A stretch of 64,000 bases of DNA from Cellulosimicrobium cellulans (GTDB taxonomy: Bacteria; Actinomycetota; Actinomycetes; Actinomycetales; Cellulomonadaceae): assembly GCF_007679345.1 (NCBI RefSeq), contig NZ_VEGH01000003.1, positions 186,001 through 250,000 on the forward strand, read 5' to 3'. Both the position numbers and the translations under genes were made by a program. Below, piece after piece: positions 23,288 through 32,461 of this stretch (its first letter is position 1; each line of letters begins with the position of its first letter). The notes under the pieces are model-generated. The model made no database searches. It was not told where the DNA came from and worked only from the letters and a program-made list of their open reading frames with translations.

Positions 23288-24406
23288 TCAGTGCGCCGGC
23301 GCCGTCTCCTCCGCCGCGTCGCGGGCCACGTCGTCGTCCCCCGAGCGGCCGCGGAGCACGTCGAGCTCCGCCGCCACCACGCCCAGCAGCAGCAGGTCGA
23401 CCACCAGTCCGGTGACCGCGCCCCACTGGTCGATCCGGAACAGGAAGATCTGGCTGAGCAGCAGGTTGACCAGCACGGCGCGCCGGAACCACTCGTAGCC
23501 CCGCCGACGGTCCTCGCCGACGAGCCGCAGCCCCACCGCCGAGCACGCGAGCGACGCGGCGCCGCTGGCGAGCAGCCCCACCATCGCCCACCACGGCAGG
23601 TCCGCCCCGGTCGACACGAGGACGACGCCGCGCACCACGGTGTACAGCGTGACGAGCGCGAGCACGCCCACCGTGAGGCGCGGCAGCCAGCGCACGCGCA
23701 CGAGCCGGCGGGACGCGGTCACGACGGCGCGGGACACCGCGCTGATCGGGTCCGGCAGCTCGCGGGCGTCGTCCTCGACCACGTCGAGCAGCGCCCGCAC
23801 CTCGGCGGCTCCCCGGACGTCGCCGGCGCCGGCCACGAGCTCGCGGGCCTGCCGCCGGGCACGCGGCGAGAACCCGCCCGCCAGGCCGGCCACCGCGAGG
23901 TCCGCGGCCGCGGCGAGCGTCTCGTGCGGGTCGCGCCGCCGGCCGTGGATCACCTCGCCGACCAGGACCAGCACGACCACGACGACGTAGATCAGCGACG
24001 CCGTCGGCTCGTAGAAGTAGTCGTTGTCCGACGTGACGAACTTGCCGATCTCGTCGATGAACAGCCCGAACCCGATGCCGCCGACCAGGGCGGCGAGCGG
24101 CCGAACGACCGGCCCGGCCCAGGACAGCACCGCGACGACCGCGACCGCCATCAGCAGCCCGCCCCACAGGACGTGCGCGATGTGCAGGCCGTCGCCGCCG
24201 AGCTGCGGGAACCCGGTCAGCGCGAGCAGCCCGCGGGTGACCAGGACCGTCAGCACGGTGACCGCCAGGAACCCGGCGACGTGCCGGGGTCCCGCGGGGT
24301 CGCGGGGCAGGCCGAGGACGAGCACCGGCGAGCGGCGCCGCACGTGGTGCCGATCCGCCTCGACCGCCCGGTCGCCGGCCCGCTCGACCTCCGCCCCGCG
24401 GGTCAC
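23288..24406 (-). CDS. Multi-pass membrane protein, last gene of the der operon
   Basis: A 372-residue protein starting at a GTG that overlaps the der stop by 4 bases. The N-terminal domain has four or five membrane segments ([78 protein letters not shown]). A cytoplasmic helical region ([11 protein letters not shown]-like) and three or four further segments follow. [20 protein letters not shown] recalls uncharacterised DUF2254-like or integral membrane proteins; no family is certain. The function is unknown. Confidence 0.75.
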   Translation of the reverse strand: MTRGAEVERAGDRAVEADRHHVRRRSPVLVLGLPRDPAGPRHVAGFLAVTVLTVLVTRGLLALTGFPQLGGDGLHIAHVLWGGLLMAVAVVAVLSWAGPVVRPLAALVGGIGFGLFIDEIGKFVTSDNDYFYEPTASLIYVVVVVLVLVGEVIHGRRRDPHETLAAAADLAVAGLAGGFSPRARRQARELVAGAGDVRGAAEVRALLDVVEDDARELPDPISAVSRAVVTASRRLVRVRWLPRLTVGVLALVTLYTVVRGVVLVSTGADLPWWAMVGLLASGAASLACSAVGLRLVGEDRRRGYEWFRRAVLVNLLLSQIFLFRIDQWGAVTGLVVDLLLLGVVAAELDVLRGRSGDDDVARDAAEETAPAH

Positions 24407-25971
24407 CGCTTGCGCTTCTCCCGGACGCGGACCGAGATCGAGATCGGCGAGCCCTCGAACCCGAAGGTCTCGCGCAGCCGGCGCTCGATGAACCGGCGGT
24501 ACCCGGCCTCCAGGAAGCCGGTCGCGAACACGACGAAACGCGGCGGGCGGGTCGACGCCTGCGTGGCGAACAGGATGCGCGGCTGCTTGCCGCCCCGCAG
24601 CGGGTGCGGGTGCGCCGCGACGAGCTCGCCGAGGAACGCGTTGAGCCTGCCGGTCGGGATCCGGGTGTCCCACGACTCGAGCGACCGGGTCAGCGCCGGG
24701 ACGAGCCGGTCGGTGTGCCAGCCGGTGCGCGCGGAGATGTTCACCCGCGGCGCCCACTGGATCTGCACGAGCTCCTTCTCGATCTCGCGCTCGAGGTACG
24801 GGCGGCGGTCCTCGTCCATGAGGTCCCACTTGTTGTACGCGATGACCAGGGCGCGGCCGGCGTCGATGACCTGCTGGATGACGCGGGTGTCCTGCTCGGT
24901 GAGCGGCTGCGAGGCGTCGAGGAGCACGACGGCGACCTCGGCCTTCTCGATCGCGGCCTGCGTGCGCAGGGAGGCGTAGAAGTCGGCGCCGGAGGTCTGG
25001 TGCACGCGACGGCGGATGCCGGCGGTGTCCACGAACCACCACGGCACGCCCTTGAGCTCGACGAGCTCGTCGACCGGGTCGCGGGTGGTGCCGGCGGTGT
25101 CGTCGACGACCACGCGGTCGGTGCCCAGCACCTTGTTCAGCAGCGACGACTTGCCCACGTTCGGGCGGCCGACCAGCGCGACGCGGCGCGGGCCGCCGGG
25201 ACGGGCCGTGGCGTGCTGCGAGACGGTCGGCAGCGCGGCCATCGCCGCGTCCAGCAGGTCGCCGGTGCCGCGACCGTGCAGGGCCGAGACGGGGTGCGGC
25301 TCGCCCAGGCCGAGGCTCCACAGCTCGGCGGCGTCGGCCTCGACCCGCGGGCCGTCGACCTTGTTGGCGCACAGCACGACCGGCTTGCCGGACTTCCGGA
25401 GCAGGCGCACGACGCGCTCGTCGGTGGCCGTCGGGCCGACCGTGGCGTCCACGACGAACAGCACGGCGTCGGCCAGCGAGATCGCGACCTCGGCCTGCTC
25501 GGCCACGCGCGCCTCGATGCCGGCGACGTCGACCTCCCAGCCGCCGGTGTCGACCAGCGTGAACCGGCGGCCGGCCCACTCGGCGGGGTACGACACGCGG
25601 TCGCGGGTCACGCCCGGCTTGTCCTCGACGACCGCCTCGCGGCGGCCGAGGATGCGGTTGACCAGCGTCGACTTGCCGACGTTCGGGCGGCCGACGACGG
25701 CGAGCACGGGCAGCGCCTGGTTCGAGCCGTCCTCGTCGAGGTCGTCCACGTCGCCGGACAGCAGCGCGACGTCCTCGTCCTCGAGCTCGTAGTCGTCGAG
25801 GCCGGCCCGCAGGGCGCGCTCGCGCGCCTCGTCGTCCTCCGCCTCCGCGGTCACGTCGGTGCCGTCGAACGGCTCGGCCTCGGCGGGGCCGCCCCCGAGG
25901 TCGTCGGACTCCGCGGCGGACCCGTCGAGGTCCTCGGAGGTGGTCGGCTGGGCCGGCTCGCTGTCACGCAT
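24403..25971 (-). CDS. der: Ribosome-assembly GTPase Der (EngA)
   Basis: A 522-residue tandem GTPase for 50S subunit maturation. The ATG at 25971 ([17 protein letters not shown]) is preferred over one at 25980, which would sit on the ribosome binding site. An acidic extension of about 85 residues precedes the first G domain ([17 protein letters not shown] near residue 92, DTGGWE, NKVDG). The second has [19 protein letters not shown] near residue 268, DTAGIRRR and NKWDLM. The KH-like C-terminal domain ([34 protein letters not shown]) is intact. The acidic tail is typical of actinobacterial Der. Confidence 0.96.
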   Translation of the reverse strand: MRDSEPAQPTTSEDLDGSAAESDDLGGGPAEAEPFDGTDVTAEAEDDEARERALRAGLDDYELEDEDVALLSGDVDDLDEDGSNQALPVLAVVGRPNVGKSTLVNRILGRREAVVEDKPGVTRDRVSYPAEWAGRRFTLVDTGGWEVDVAGIEARVAEQAEVAISLADAVLFVVDATVGPTATDERVVRLLRKSGKPVVLCANKVDGPRVEADAAELWSLGLGEPHPVSALHGRGTGDLLDAAMAALPTVSQHATARPGGPRRVALVGRPNVGKSSLLNKVLGTDRVVVDDTAGTTRDPVDELVELKGVPWWFVDTAGIRRRVHQTSGADFYASLRTQAAIEKAEVAVVLLDASQPLTEQDTRVIQQVIDAGRALVIAYNKWDLMDEDRRPYLEREIEKELVQIQWAPRVNISARTGWHTDRLVPALTRSLESWDTRIPTGRLNAFLGELVAAHPHPLRGGKQPRILFATQASTRPPRFVVFATGFLEAGYRRFIERRLRETFGFEGSPISISVRVREKRKR

Positions 25972-26055
25972 GGGCACCATTCTCCCTGACCGAGCGGCCG
26001 GGGACGAACCGCGCCCCGGCCGGGGTCGCCCGGCGGCCCGGCGCCGGCGCGCGCG

Positions 26056-26757
26056 TCAGTCGGTCGGCAGCGCCGCGCCCGTGCGCGCCGCGGCGTCCCG
26101 CACCAGCGCGGACAGCGCCGCCCGCACGCTCTCCGTGCCCGCCCCGATCGCCTCGCGGCGCGACTGCCCCGCGGCGGGTGACAGGTCCAGGGGGGCGCCC
26201 AGCTCGACGTGTAGCCGCCGCCGGGGCCCCGGGATGTGGCCGACCGACTCGCCCGTGCGCCGCGTGCCCAGGATCGCGACCGGGACGACCGGCGCGCCGC
26301 CGTGCACCGCGAGCCACGCGACCCCCGCCCGCGCGGACGCCGCGTCCCCGCGCCCGCGGTTGCCCTCCGGGAACACGCCGACCGCGTCGCCGCGCTGCAG
26401 CACCGCGAGGGCGGCGACCAGCGCGGCGCGCCCGCCGGACCGGTCGACCGGGATCTGCTGCGCGGCCCGCAGCACGGCGCCCAGCGGGCCGCGGAACATC
26501 TCGTGCTTGACCAGGATGTGCACGGGGCGCGGCGTGACGCCCTGCAGCAGCGGTCCGTCGATGACGCTGGTGTGGTTGGCGGCGAACACCACCGGCCCCG
26601 ACGCCGGCACGTGCTCCGCGCCGACGACCCGCGCGTCCCAGACGCCGTGCGCGAGGAACGTGCCGATGCCGCGCGCCCACCCGGGCACCGGCCGGGAGGC
26701 GGGCACCGCGGCCGCCGCACGGGACGCCGACGCCGCCACGTCCGCGCCGCCGGTCAC
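26056..26757 (-). CDS. 1-acyl-sn-glycerol-3-phosphate acyltransferase (PlsC family)
   Basis: A 233-residue acyltransferase whose GTG overlaps the cmk stop by 4 bases. The HxxxxD motif is NHTSVID (near residues 60-66). The second block is VFPEGNRGRGDAA in place of the usual FPEGTRS, followed by VPVAILGTRRTG. It transfers acyl chains to lysophosphatidate in phospholipid synthesis. The R-to-N-R shift in the FPEG block is a common variant of the actinobacterial cmk-linked copies. The gene lies between cmk and der. Confidence 0.9.
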   Translation of the reverse strand: MTGGADVAASASRAAAAVPASRPVPGWARGIGTFLAHGVWDARVVGAEHVPASGPVVFAANHTSVIDGPLLQGVTPRPVHILVKHEMFRGPLGAVLRAAQQIPVDRSGGRAALVAALAVLQRGDAVGVFPEGNRGRGDAASARAGVAWLAVHGGAPVVPVAILGTRRTGESVGHIPGPRRRLHVELGAPLDLSPAAGQSRREAIGAGTESVRAALSALVRDAAARTGAALPTD

Positions 26758-27479
26758 GCGTGCAGGTCCGCGGTGCGCGCCACCACGTCGAGCACCGCCT
26801 GGACGGTCTGATCCAGGTCGAGCTCCGAGGAGTCGACCGTGACCACGCCGTCGGCCGCGACGAGGAACTGCGACACCGTCGAGTCGTCCGCGTCCCGGCG
26901 CACCACCTGGTCCCGGGTCGCCTCGACCGCGTCGGCGTCGTCGGACCCGTGCACCTCGCGGGCGCGCCGGGCCAGCCGGGCCTCCTCGCTGGCGGTGAGC
27001 AGCAGCCGCACGTCGGCGTCGGGGGCGATCACGGTGGTGATGTCCCGGCCCTCGGCCACGATGCCGCGCCCCTGCGAGAAGGCCGACGACGCCGCCTGCG
27101 CCGCGATCTCCGCGCGCTGCCGGCGGCCGAGCTCGGCCCGCACCTCCAGGTTGGTGGCCACGGCGCTCACCGCCGCGGAGATCGCCGTCTCGCGGATCGC
27201 CTCGCCGACGTCGTGCCCGTCGACGTGCACGCCGGGCTCGCGCGGGTCGACGCCCATGACCAGCGGCATCTCGCGGACCAGCTGCGCCACGGCGTCGGCG
27301 TCCGCGAGCGGGACCCCGCGGTGCAGTGCCCACCAGGTCGCGGCGCGGTACATCGCGCCCGTGTCCAGGTAGGCCAGGCCGAGCCGCTCGGCGACCCGCC
27401 GGGACACCGTGGACTTGCCCGAGCCGGACGGCCCGTCGATCGCCACCACCACGGGTCGGCGCACCTCGTGCGTCGTCAC
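26754..27479 (-). CDS. cmk: Cytidylate kinase
   Basis: A 241-residue CMP/dCMP kinase; the GTG at 27479 overlaps the tyrA stop. The P-loop is AIDGPSGSGKSTVSRRVAER (about residues 13-32), then YLDTGAMYRAATWWALHRGV, the CMP-binding region with DGHDVGEAIRETAISAAVSA, and the lid GRGIVAEGRDITTVIAPDAD. RLLLTASEEARLARRAREV and RRDADDSTVS complete the fold. It recycles CMP and dCMP to diphosphates. The length is normal. Confidence 0.96.
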   Translation of the reverse strand: MTTHEVRRPVVVAIDGPSGSGKSTVSRRVAERLGLAYLDTGAMYRAATWWALHRGVPLADADAVAQLVREMPLVMGVDPREPGVHVDGHDVGEAIRETAISAAVSAVATNLEVRAELGRRQRAEIAAQAASSAFSQGRGIVAEGRDITTVIAPDADVRLLLTASEEARLARRAREVHGSDDADAVEATRDQVVRRDADDSTVSQFLVAADGVVTVDSSELDLDQTVQAVLDVVARTADLHA

Positions 27480-28603
27480 CGGACCAACCTCCAACCGCGG
27501 GCCGTCAGCTCCGCCTCCAGGTGCGCCGAGCGCGCGGGGTCGACCGACACCGCCGCCATGCCGACGGGCCGTCCCGCCGCGTGCTCGAGCCGCAGATCCT
27601 CCAGGTTCACGCCGGCCGCGCCGACGTCGGCGAGCAGCCGTGCGAGCTCGCCCGGCCGGTCCGGCACCAGCGCCGTCACGACCGCGTACGTGCGCGGCGC
27701 GCCGCCGTGCTTGCCGGGCACCAGCGCCACGCCGGCGTTGCCGTCGGCGATCAGCCGCGCCACCCGGGCCAGGGCGCCGAGCTCGACGTCCTCCGGCCCG
27801 CTGGCCCGGGCCGCGCTGTCCAGCGCCCCGAGCACCTCGTCCAGGTCGTCGCGCAACCCGGCCAGGACCGCGCGCACGGCGCCGGCGTTGGCCGCGAGGA
27901 TCGACGTCCACAGCGCCGGGTCGGACGAGGCGATCCGGGTGACGTCGCGCAGCCCCTGGCCCGCGAGCCCGAGCGCGTCCGGGTCGGCCCCGCGCAGCCG
28001 CGCCGCCACCAGGCTGGCGGCGACCTGCGGCACGTGCGACACCACGGCCACCGCGGCGTCGTGCTCGGCGGCGTCCATGGTCACCGGCAGGCTGCCGAGG
28101 TCCGTCGCCAGCGCCCGGACCGCGAGCAGCGCGTCCGGCCGGGACTCCCCCGAGCCGACGACGACCCACGGCCGCCCGACGAACAGGTCCGGCACCGCGG
28201 CGGCGGGGCCGGAGCGCTCCCGCCCGGCCATCGGGTGCGACCCGACGTACCGGGTCAGGTCCGCGCCGGCGGCCCGCAGCTCGTTCAGCACGTAACCCTT
28301 GACGCTCGCCACGTCCGTGACGACCGCCCCGGGGTGCGCGGCGAGCTCGGCCCGCACCACGTCCGCCGTCACGTCCGGCGGCGCGGCGACCACGACGAGC
28401 GCGGGCTCCGGGTCGCCCTCCGCCGCCGGCCGCCCCGCGCCCACGTCGCGGGCCAGCGCCAGCGCCGTGCGGGACGGGTCGTGCAGCGTCACCTCGACGC
28501 CGCGCGCGGTCAGCGCCAGGCCCACCGAGGCGCCCAGCAGCCCGGTGCCGACCACGCGGACGGGGCCGCGGGTCACCACCGCGGCCGTGCCGTTCGTGCT
28601 CAC
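27476..28603 (-). CDS. tyrA: Prephenate dehydrogenase
   Basis: A 375-residue NAD(P)-dependent enzyme of tyrosine synthesis. The GTG at 28603 overlaps the rluB stop by 4 bases. The Rossmann motif VRVVGTGLLGASVGLALTAR is near residues 15-34. VTDVASVKGYVLNEL and VGSHPMAGRERSGP hold the catalytic His, and AVVSHVPQVAAS is also present. A C-terminal ACT domain (VVTALVPDRPGELARLLADV, GVNLEDLRLEHAAGRPVG) suggests allosteric control by tyrosine. Standing between rluB and cmk is a known actinobacterial arrangement. Confidence 0.94.
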   Translation of the reverse strand: MSTNGTAAVVTRGPVRVVGTGLLGASVGLALTARGVEVTLHDPSRTALALARDVGAGRPAAEGDPEPALVVVAAPPDVTADVVRAELAAHPGAVVTDVASVKGYVLNELRAAGADLTRYVGSHPMAGRERSGPAAAVPDLFVGRPWVVVGSGESRPDALLAVRALATDLGSLPVTMDAAEHDAAVAVVSHVPQVAASLVAARLRGADPDALGLAGQGLRDVTRIASSDPALWTSILAANAGAVRAVLAGLRDDLDEVLGALDSAARASGPEDVELGALARVARLIADGNAGVALVPGKHGGAPRTYAVVTALVPDRPGELARLLADVGAAGVNLEDLRLEHAAGRPVGMAAVSVDPARSAHLEAELTARGWRLVR

Positions 28604-29943
28604 ATGCCCACCGACGTCATCAGCGAGCCGACCTCCGCCTTCCCGAGCACGCGGGTGCGCCCCGGGCGCAGGTCGCCGAGCTTGATCGGGCCGATCTGGG
28701 TGCGCAGCAGGCGGGTCACCGGGTGGCCCACCTCCTCCAGCAGCCGGCGGACGACGCGGTTGCGGCCCTCGTGGATCACGATCTCGACCATGCTCGCCTG
28801 CGGCGTGGCGTCCACGACGCGGAACGCGTCGACCGCCACGACGCCGTCCTCGAGCTCGACGCCCTTCTTCAGCCGCGCGCCGACACCGGCCGGGACCCGG
28901 CCCTCGACGGTCGCCAGGTACGTCTTGGACACGCCGTGCGACGGGTGCGACAGCCGGTTGGCGAGCTCCCCGTCGTTGGTGAGCAGGATCAGGCCCTCCG
29001 AGTCGGCGTCCAGCCGGCCGACGTGGAACAGGCGCTCCTCGCGGTTCTGGACGAACTGCTCGAGCGACGGGCGACCCTCGGGGTCGTGCATGGTCGACAC
29101 GACGCCCAGCGGCTTGTTCAGCGCCAGCGTGATGACGTCCTTGTCGAGCTGCAGCCGCAGGCCGTCGACGTGGATGACCGCGGTGCGCGGGTCGACGCGG
29201 ACGCCGAGCTCCAGCACGACCTGCTCGTCGACCGTCACGCGGCCGGCCGCGATCAGCTCCTCGCACGCGCGGCGCGAGCCGAGACCGGCCTGCGCGAGCA
29301 CCTTCTGCAGGCGCACGCCCTCGGGGTCGTGCACGTCGATGTCCGTCGGGCGCGGACCGCGCGGGGGCGTCCGGCGCTGCTGCGGCGGGCGGGACGGCCA
29401 GGCCGAGCCCGGACGGCCGGTGTCGGCACCGCGGGGGGCGCCGGTACGGGGGCCGCCGGTGCCGGAGCGCGCGGCGCCCGGACGGGACGCACCCGCGACG
29501 CGACCGGACGAGGCGCCGCCGGGGCGACCGGACGACGACGCGCCCGGGCGACCGGCGCCGGGGCGCCCGGAGCCGCCGCCGTAGCCGCCACCCGAGGACG
29601 GACGACCCGCGCCGCCGGCGTAGCCGCCACCCGACGAGGGTCGACCCGCGCCGCCGCCGTAGCCGCCACCCGACGACGGACGACCCGCGCCGCCGCCGTA
29701 GCCGCCACCCGAGGACGGATGGCCGGAGCCGCCGCCCTGGCCGCCCGAGCCGGACCGCCCGCCGCCGTACCCGGCGCCGCCACCAGGGCGACCACCGCCC
29801 TGGCCCGCGCCGCCGCCCGAGCGGCCCGCGCCACCCGCGCCGCCGCGTCCGGCACCCCCGGACCGACCGCCGGAGCCACCGGCCCCGCGGGCACCGCCGC
29901 CCGCGCCACCGCGGCCGCGACCGCCCTGTCCTGCTGCACTCAT
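28600..29943 (-). CDS. rluB: 23S rRNA pseudouridine synthase RluB family, with long glycine-rich N-terminus
   Basis: A 447-residue protein from the ATG at 29943 (AGGAG 7 bases upstream; TGATG overlap with scpB). The last 245 residues are a complete enzyme: S4 RNA-binding domain (VRLQKVLAQAGLGSRRACEE), then the catalytic Asp in GRLDADSEGLILLTNDG and the conserved LVEVIHEGRNRVVRR-like segment. The first 200 residues are Gly/Ser/Arg/Pro low complexity, including four 13-residue repeats. Such RGG-like tails may bind RNA; whether the tail matters here is unknown. Confidence 0.93.
   Translation of the reverse strand: MSAAGQGGRGRGGAGGGARGAGGSGGRSGGAGRGGAGGAGRSGGGAGQGGGRPGGGAGYGGGRSGSGGQGGGSGHPSSGGGYGGGAGRPSSGGGYGGGAGRPSSGGGYAGGAGRPSSGGGYGGGSGRPGAGRPGASSSGRPGGASSGRVAGASRPGAARSGTGGPRTGAPRGADTGRPGSAWPSRPPQQRRTPPRGPRPTDIDVHDPEGVRLQKVLAQAGLGSRRACEELIAAGRVTVDEQVVLELGVRVDPRTAVIHVDGLRLQLDKDVITLALNKPLGVVSTMHDPEGRPSLEQFVQNREERLFHVGRLDADSEGLILLTNDGELANRLSHPSHGVSKTYLATVEGRVPAGVGARLKKGVELEDGVVAVDAFRVVDATPQASMVEIVIHEGRNRVVRRLLEEVGHPVTRLLRTQIGPIKLGDLRPGRTRVLGKAEVGSLMTSVGM
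29569..29724. repeat. 39-bp tandem repeat (4 copies) in the rluB N-terminus
   Basis: Four units of 13 codons lie end to end at 29686-29724, 29647-29685, 29608-29646 and 29569-29607. They encode GRPSSGGGYGGGA, with His replacing Arg in the first, Ala replacing Gly in the third and Ser ending the fourth. Confidence 0.85.
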
Positions 29944-30617
29944 CACACGTCTCCTGTCGTCACTGCGGCCCCGTCCAGCCCGTCGAACGCGTCGATGTCG
30001 GGCAGGTACGGGGCGAGCGGGGGCAGCTCGTCGAGGCTCGTGAGGCCCATCCGCTCGAGGAAGTATCCCGTGGTCCGGTACAGCAGCGCACCCGAGCCCG
30101 GGTCGGTGCCCGCCTCGGCGACCAGCCCGCGGGCCGTCAGCGTCCGCACCACGCCGTCCACGTTGACCCCGCGCACCCCCGAGACCTGCCCGCGGGTGAC
30201 CGGCTGCCGGTAGGCGATCACGGCCAGGGTCTCCAGCGCGGCCTGGGTCAGCCGGGCGGTCTGCCCGTCCAGCACGAACTGGCCGACCACCTGGTGGAAC
30301 GCCGGCGCCGAGTAGATCCGCCAGCCCTCGCCGGCCTGGCGCAGCTCGAAGCCGCGGGGGCGGCCGCCGTGCTCGCCGCGGTACTCCTCGGCGAGGGTGC
30401 GGAGCAGGTCGACGACCTCGCCGGTCGGCAGGCCGAGCACGGTGGCGAGGCGCACAGCCGGGATCGGCTCGTCGGCGACCATGAGCACCGCCTCCAGCGC
30501 CGCGAGGGCGCCGCCGGGCAGGTCGTGCACGTCGGGCGCGGGCGCCTGGGGCTCCGGGGGCAGCTCGCCCTCGCCCAGCCCGTCCGCCGGCACCGCCGCG
30601 GTCACGTCGTCCGTCAT
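29943..30617 (-). CDS. scpB: Segregation and condensation protein B
   Basis: A 224-residue kleisin-interacting protein starting at the ATG at 30617, overlapping the scpA stop (ATGA). Two winged-helix domains are visible: GALAALEAVLMVADEPIPAV to RGFELRQAGEGWRIYSAPAF, then LTQAALETLAVIAYRQPVTR, GQVSGVRGVNVDGVVRTLTA and LLYRTTGYFLERMGL. It acts with ScpA and SMC in chromosome condensation. The acidic/proline tails at both ends are ordinary for actinobacteria. Confidence 0.95.
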   Translation of the reverse strand: MTDDVTAAVPADGLGEGELPPEPQAPAPDVHDLPGGALAALEAVLMVADEPIPAVRLATVLGLPTGEVVDLLRTLAEEYRGEHGGRPRGFELRQAGEGWRIYSAPAFHQVVGQFVLDGQTARLTQAALETLAVIAYRQPVTRGQVSGVRGVNVDGVVRTLTARGLVAEAGTDPGSGALLYRTTGYFLERMGLTSLDELPPLAPYLPDIDAFDGLDGAAVTTGDV

Positions 30618-31582
30618 GCGTCCTCCCCCACCCGGTCCGACCCCTCGGTCGCCGCAGCCGTCGCCGGCACGTCGCCCTCCACGTCGAGCACCCCGTCGTC
30701 CGCCTCGTCGAAGTCCGACGCCACGGCCACGTCGCCGTCCTCGGCCCCGGTCCACCGCACGGTCAGCTCGCCCAGCGGCGTCACCTGGTCGAACGCCACG
30801 GCGCCCTCCCGGAACAGCTCCAGCAGCGCGAGGAACCGCGCCACCACGAGCAGGGTCGTGTCGGCGTCGGCGGTCAGCGCCCGGAACGACGCGGCCCCGC
30901 CGTGCCGCAGCCGGTCGGCGAGCACCGCGGCCTGCTCCCGGACGCTGACCGCCGGCGCGTGCAGGTGGCTGATGTCCACGCCGGGCGGCGGGGGTGGCGG
31001 CGCGAGCGCCTTCGCGGCCAGCGCGGCGAGCTCCTCCGGCCCGATCTGCCAGATCAGCTCCGGCAGCATCGCGGCCAGGTGCGGTTCCAGCTGCACCGTC
31101 CGCGGCAGCCGCCGCCCCTGCTCCGTGAGCCGGGTGCCGATGTCCGCGGCCACCACCTTGTACGCCCGGTACTGCAGGAGCCGGGCGAACAGCAGGTCCC
31201 GCGCCTCCAGCAGCTCCAGGTCCTCCGCGTCCTCGACCTCGCCCGCGGGCAGCAGCCGCGCGGCCTTGAGATCCAGCAGCGTGGCCGCGACCAGCAGGAA
31301 CTCCGACGCCTGCCCGAGGTCCCACGGGCGTCCACCCTCGGCCTCGGCCCGCTCGGCCGCCCGGATGTACGCGATGAACTCGTCCGTGACCGCGGCGAGG
31401 GCGACCTCGGTGATGTCGAGCTTGTGCTTGGAGATCAGCCCCAGCAGCAGGTCGAACGGCCCGGAGAAGTTCTCCAGGTGCACCTCGAAGGCGCCGGACC
31501 CGGGCCGCGGCGCGTCGTCGGGGGCACCGGGGACGGCGGCAGCGGCCTCGGCGGTCGGCGCCGTCTCAGGCGGCGTCGCCAC
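30614..31582 (-). CDS. scpA: Segregation and condensation protein A
   Basis: A 322-residue kleisin subunit of the SMC complex. The GTG at 31582 overlaps the parA end by 17 bases. FEVHLENFSGPFDLLLGLIS, KHKLDITEVALAAVTDEFIA and ASEFLLVAATLLDLKAARLL are the diagnostic N-terminal helices that bind the SMC neck; the C-terminal winged helix ends near LLELFREGAVAFDQVTPLGE. A proline run (APPPPPPGVD) marks the central linker. The C-terminal 40 residues are acidic and variable. Confidence 0.95.
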   Translation of the reverse strand: MATPPETAPTAEAAAAVPGAPDDAPRPGSGAFEVHLENFSGPFDLLLGLISKHKLDITEVALAAVTDEFIAYIRAAERAEAEGGRPWDLGQASEFLLVAATLLDLKAARLLPAGEVEDAEDLELLEARDLLFARLLQYRAYKVVAADIGTRLTEQGRRLPRTVQLEPHLAAMLPELIWQIGPEELAALAAKALAPPPPPPGVDISHLHAPAVSVREQAAVLADRLRHGGAASFRALTADADTTLLVVARFLALLELFREGAVAFDQVTPLGELTVRWTGAEDGDVAVASDFDEADDGVLDVEGDVPATAAATEGSDRVGEDA

Positions 31583-32438
31583 GCGCGACGAGCTCCCGCG
31601 CGAGCTGCCGGTACGCGTGCGCCCCGGCGTGCGTCGGCGCGTACGTCGTGATCGGCTCCGCCGCGACCGACGCGTCCGGGAACTTCACCGTGCGGCCGAT
31701 GACGGTGTGCAGCAGCGTGTCGCCGAACGCCTCGTACACCCGGGCGACGACCTCGCGGGCGTGCAGGGTGCGCGGGTCGTACATCGTGGCGAGGATGCCG
31801 TCGACCTCGAGTCGCGGGTTCAGCCGGTCGCGGACCTTCTCGATCGTCTCGACCAGCAGCGCGACGCCGCGCAGCGCGAAGAACTCGCACTCCAGCGGGA
31901 TCAGCACGCCGTGCGCCGCGGTGAGCGCGTTGACGGTGAGCAGGCCGAGAGACGGCTGGCAGTCGACCAGCACCACGTCGTAGTCGTCCAGCACGGGCCG
32001 CAGCACGCGGGACAGGATCGACTCGCGGGCGACCTCGCTGACCAGCTGCACCTCGGCGGCCGACAGGTCGATGTTCGCCGGCAGCAGGTCCAGCCCGGGG
32101 ATCTCCGTCGGGCGGATCAGGTCCTGGACGCGGGCGTGCCGGTCGACCAGCAGGTCGTAGACCGTGCGGTCGAGCTCGTGCGGGTTGGCGCCCAGGCCGA
32201 CCGACGCCGCGCCCTGCGGGTCGAAGTCGACGATGAGCACGCGGCGGCCGTACTCGGCCAGCGCCGCGGCGAGGTTGATCGTGGTGGTCGTCTTGCCGAC
32301 GCCGCCCTTCTGGTTGCACATCGCGATGACGCGGGCGGGACCGTGGGCGGCGAGCGGCGCGGGGACGGGGAAGTCGGGCAGGGGCCTGCCCACCGGGTCG
32401 GTTGCGATCTCGGTCGTCTCCTCGCGTGCCACCCGCAC
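31566..32438 (-). CDS. ParA/Soj-type ATPase of the scpAB operon
   Basis: A 290-residue ParA-family ATPase, MRVAREETTEIATDPVGRPL. The deviant Walker A is CNQKGGVGKTTTTINLAAAL (near residues 42-61), followed by VLIVDFDPQGAASVGLG and the Walker B VVLVDCQPSLGLLTVNAL. In actinobacteria this second ParA commonly sits directly before scpA, separate from the parAB pair at oriC. Its cargo is not settled. It is preceded closely by xerD on the same strand. Confidence 0.93.
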   Translation of the reverse strand: MRVAREETTEIATDPVGRPLPDFPVPAPLAAHGPARVIAMCNQKGGVGKTTTTINLAAALAEYGRRVLIVDFDPQGAASVGLGANPHELDRTVYDLLVDRHARVQDLIRPTEIPGLDLLPANIDLSAAEVQLVSEVARESILSRVLRPVLDDYDVVLVDCQPSLGLLTVNALTAAHGVLIPLECEFFALRGVALLVETIEKVRDRLNPRLEVDGILATMYDPRTLHAREVVARVYEAFGDTLLHTVIGRTVKFPDASVAAEPITTYAPTHAGAHAYRQLARELVARGDAA

Positions 32439-32461
32439 AACCTACCGGAGCACCCGGCCGG

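Noticed and set aside
29569-29724. Repeat array considered as CRISPR
   Set aside because: Units are contiguous with no spacers and are in frame with rluB; they are coding repeats.
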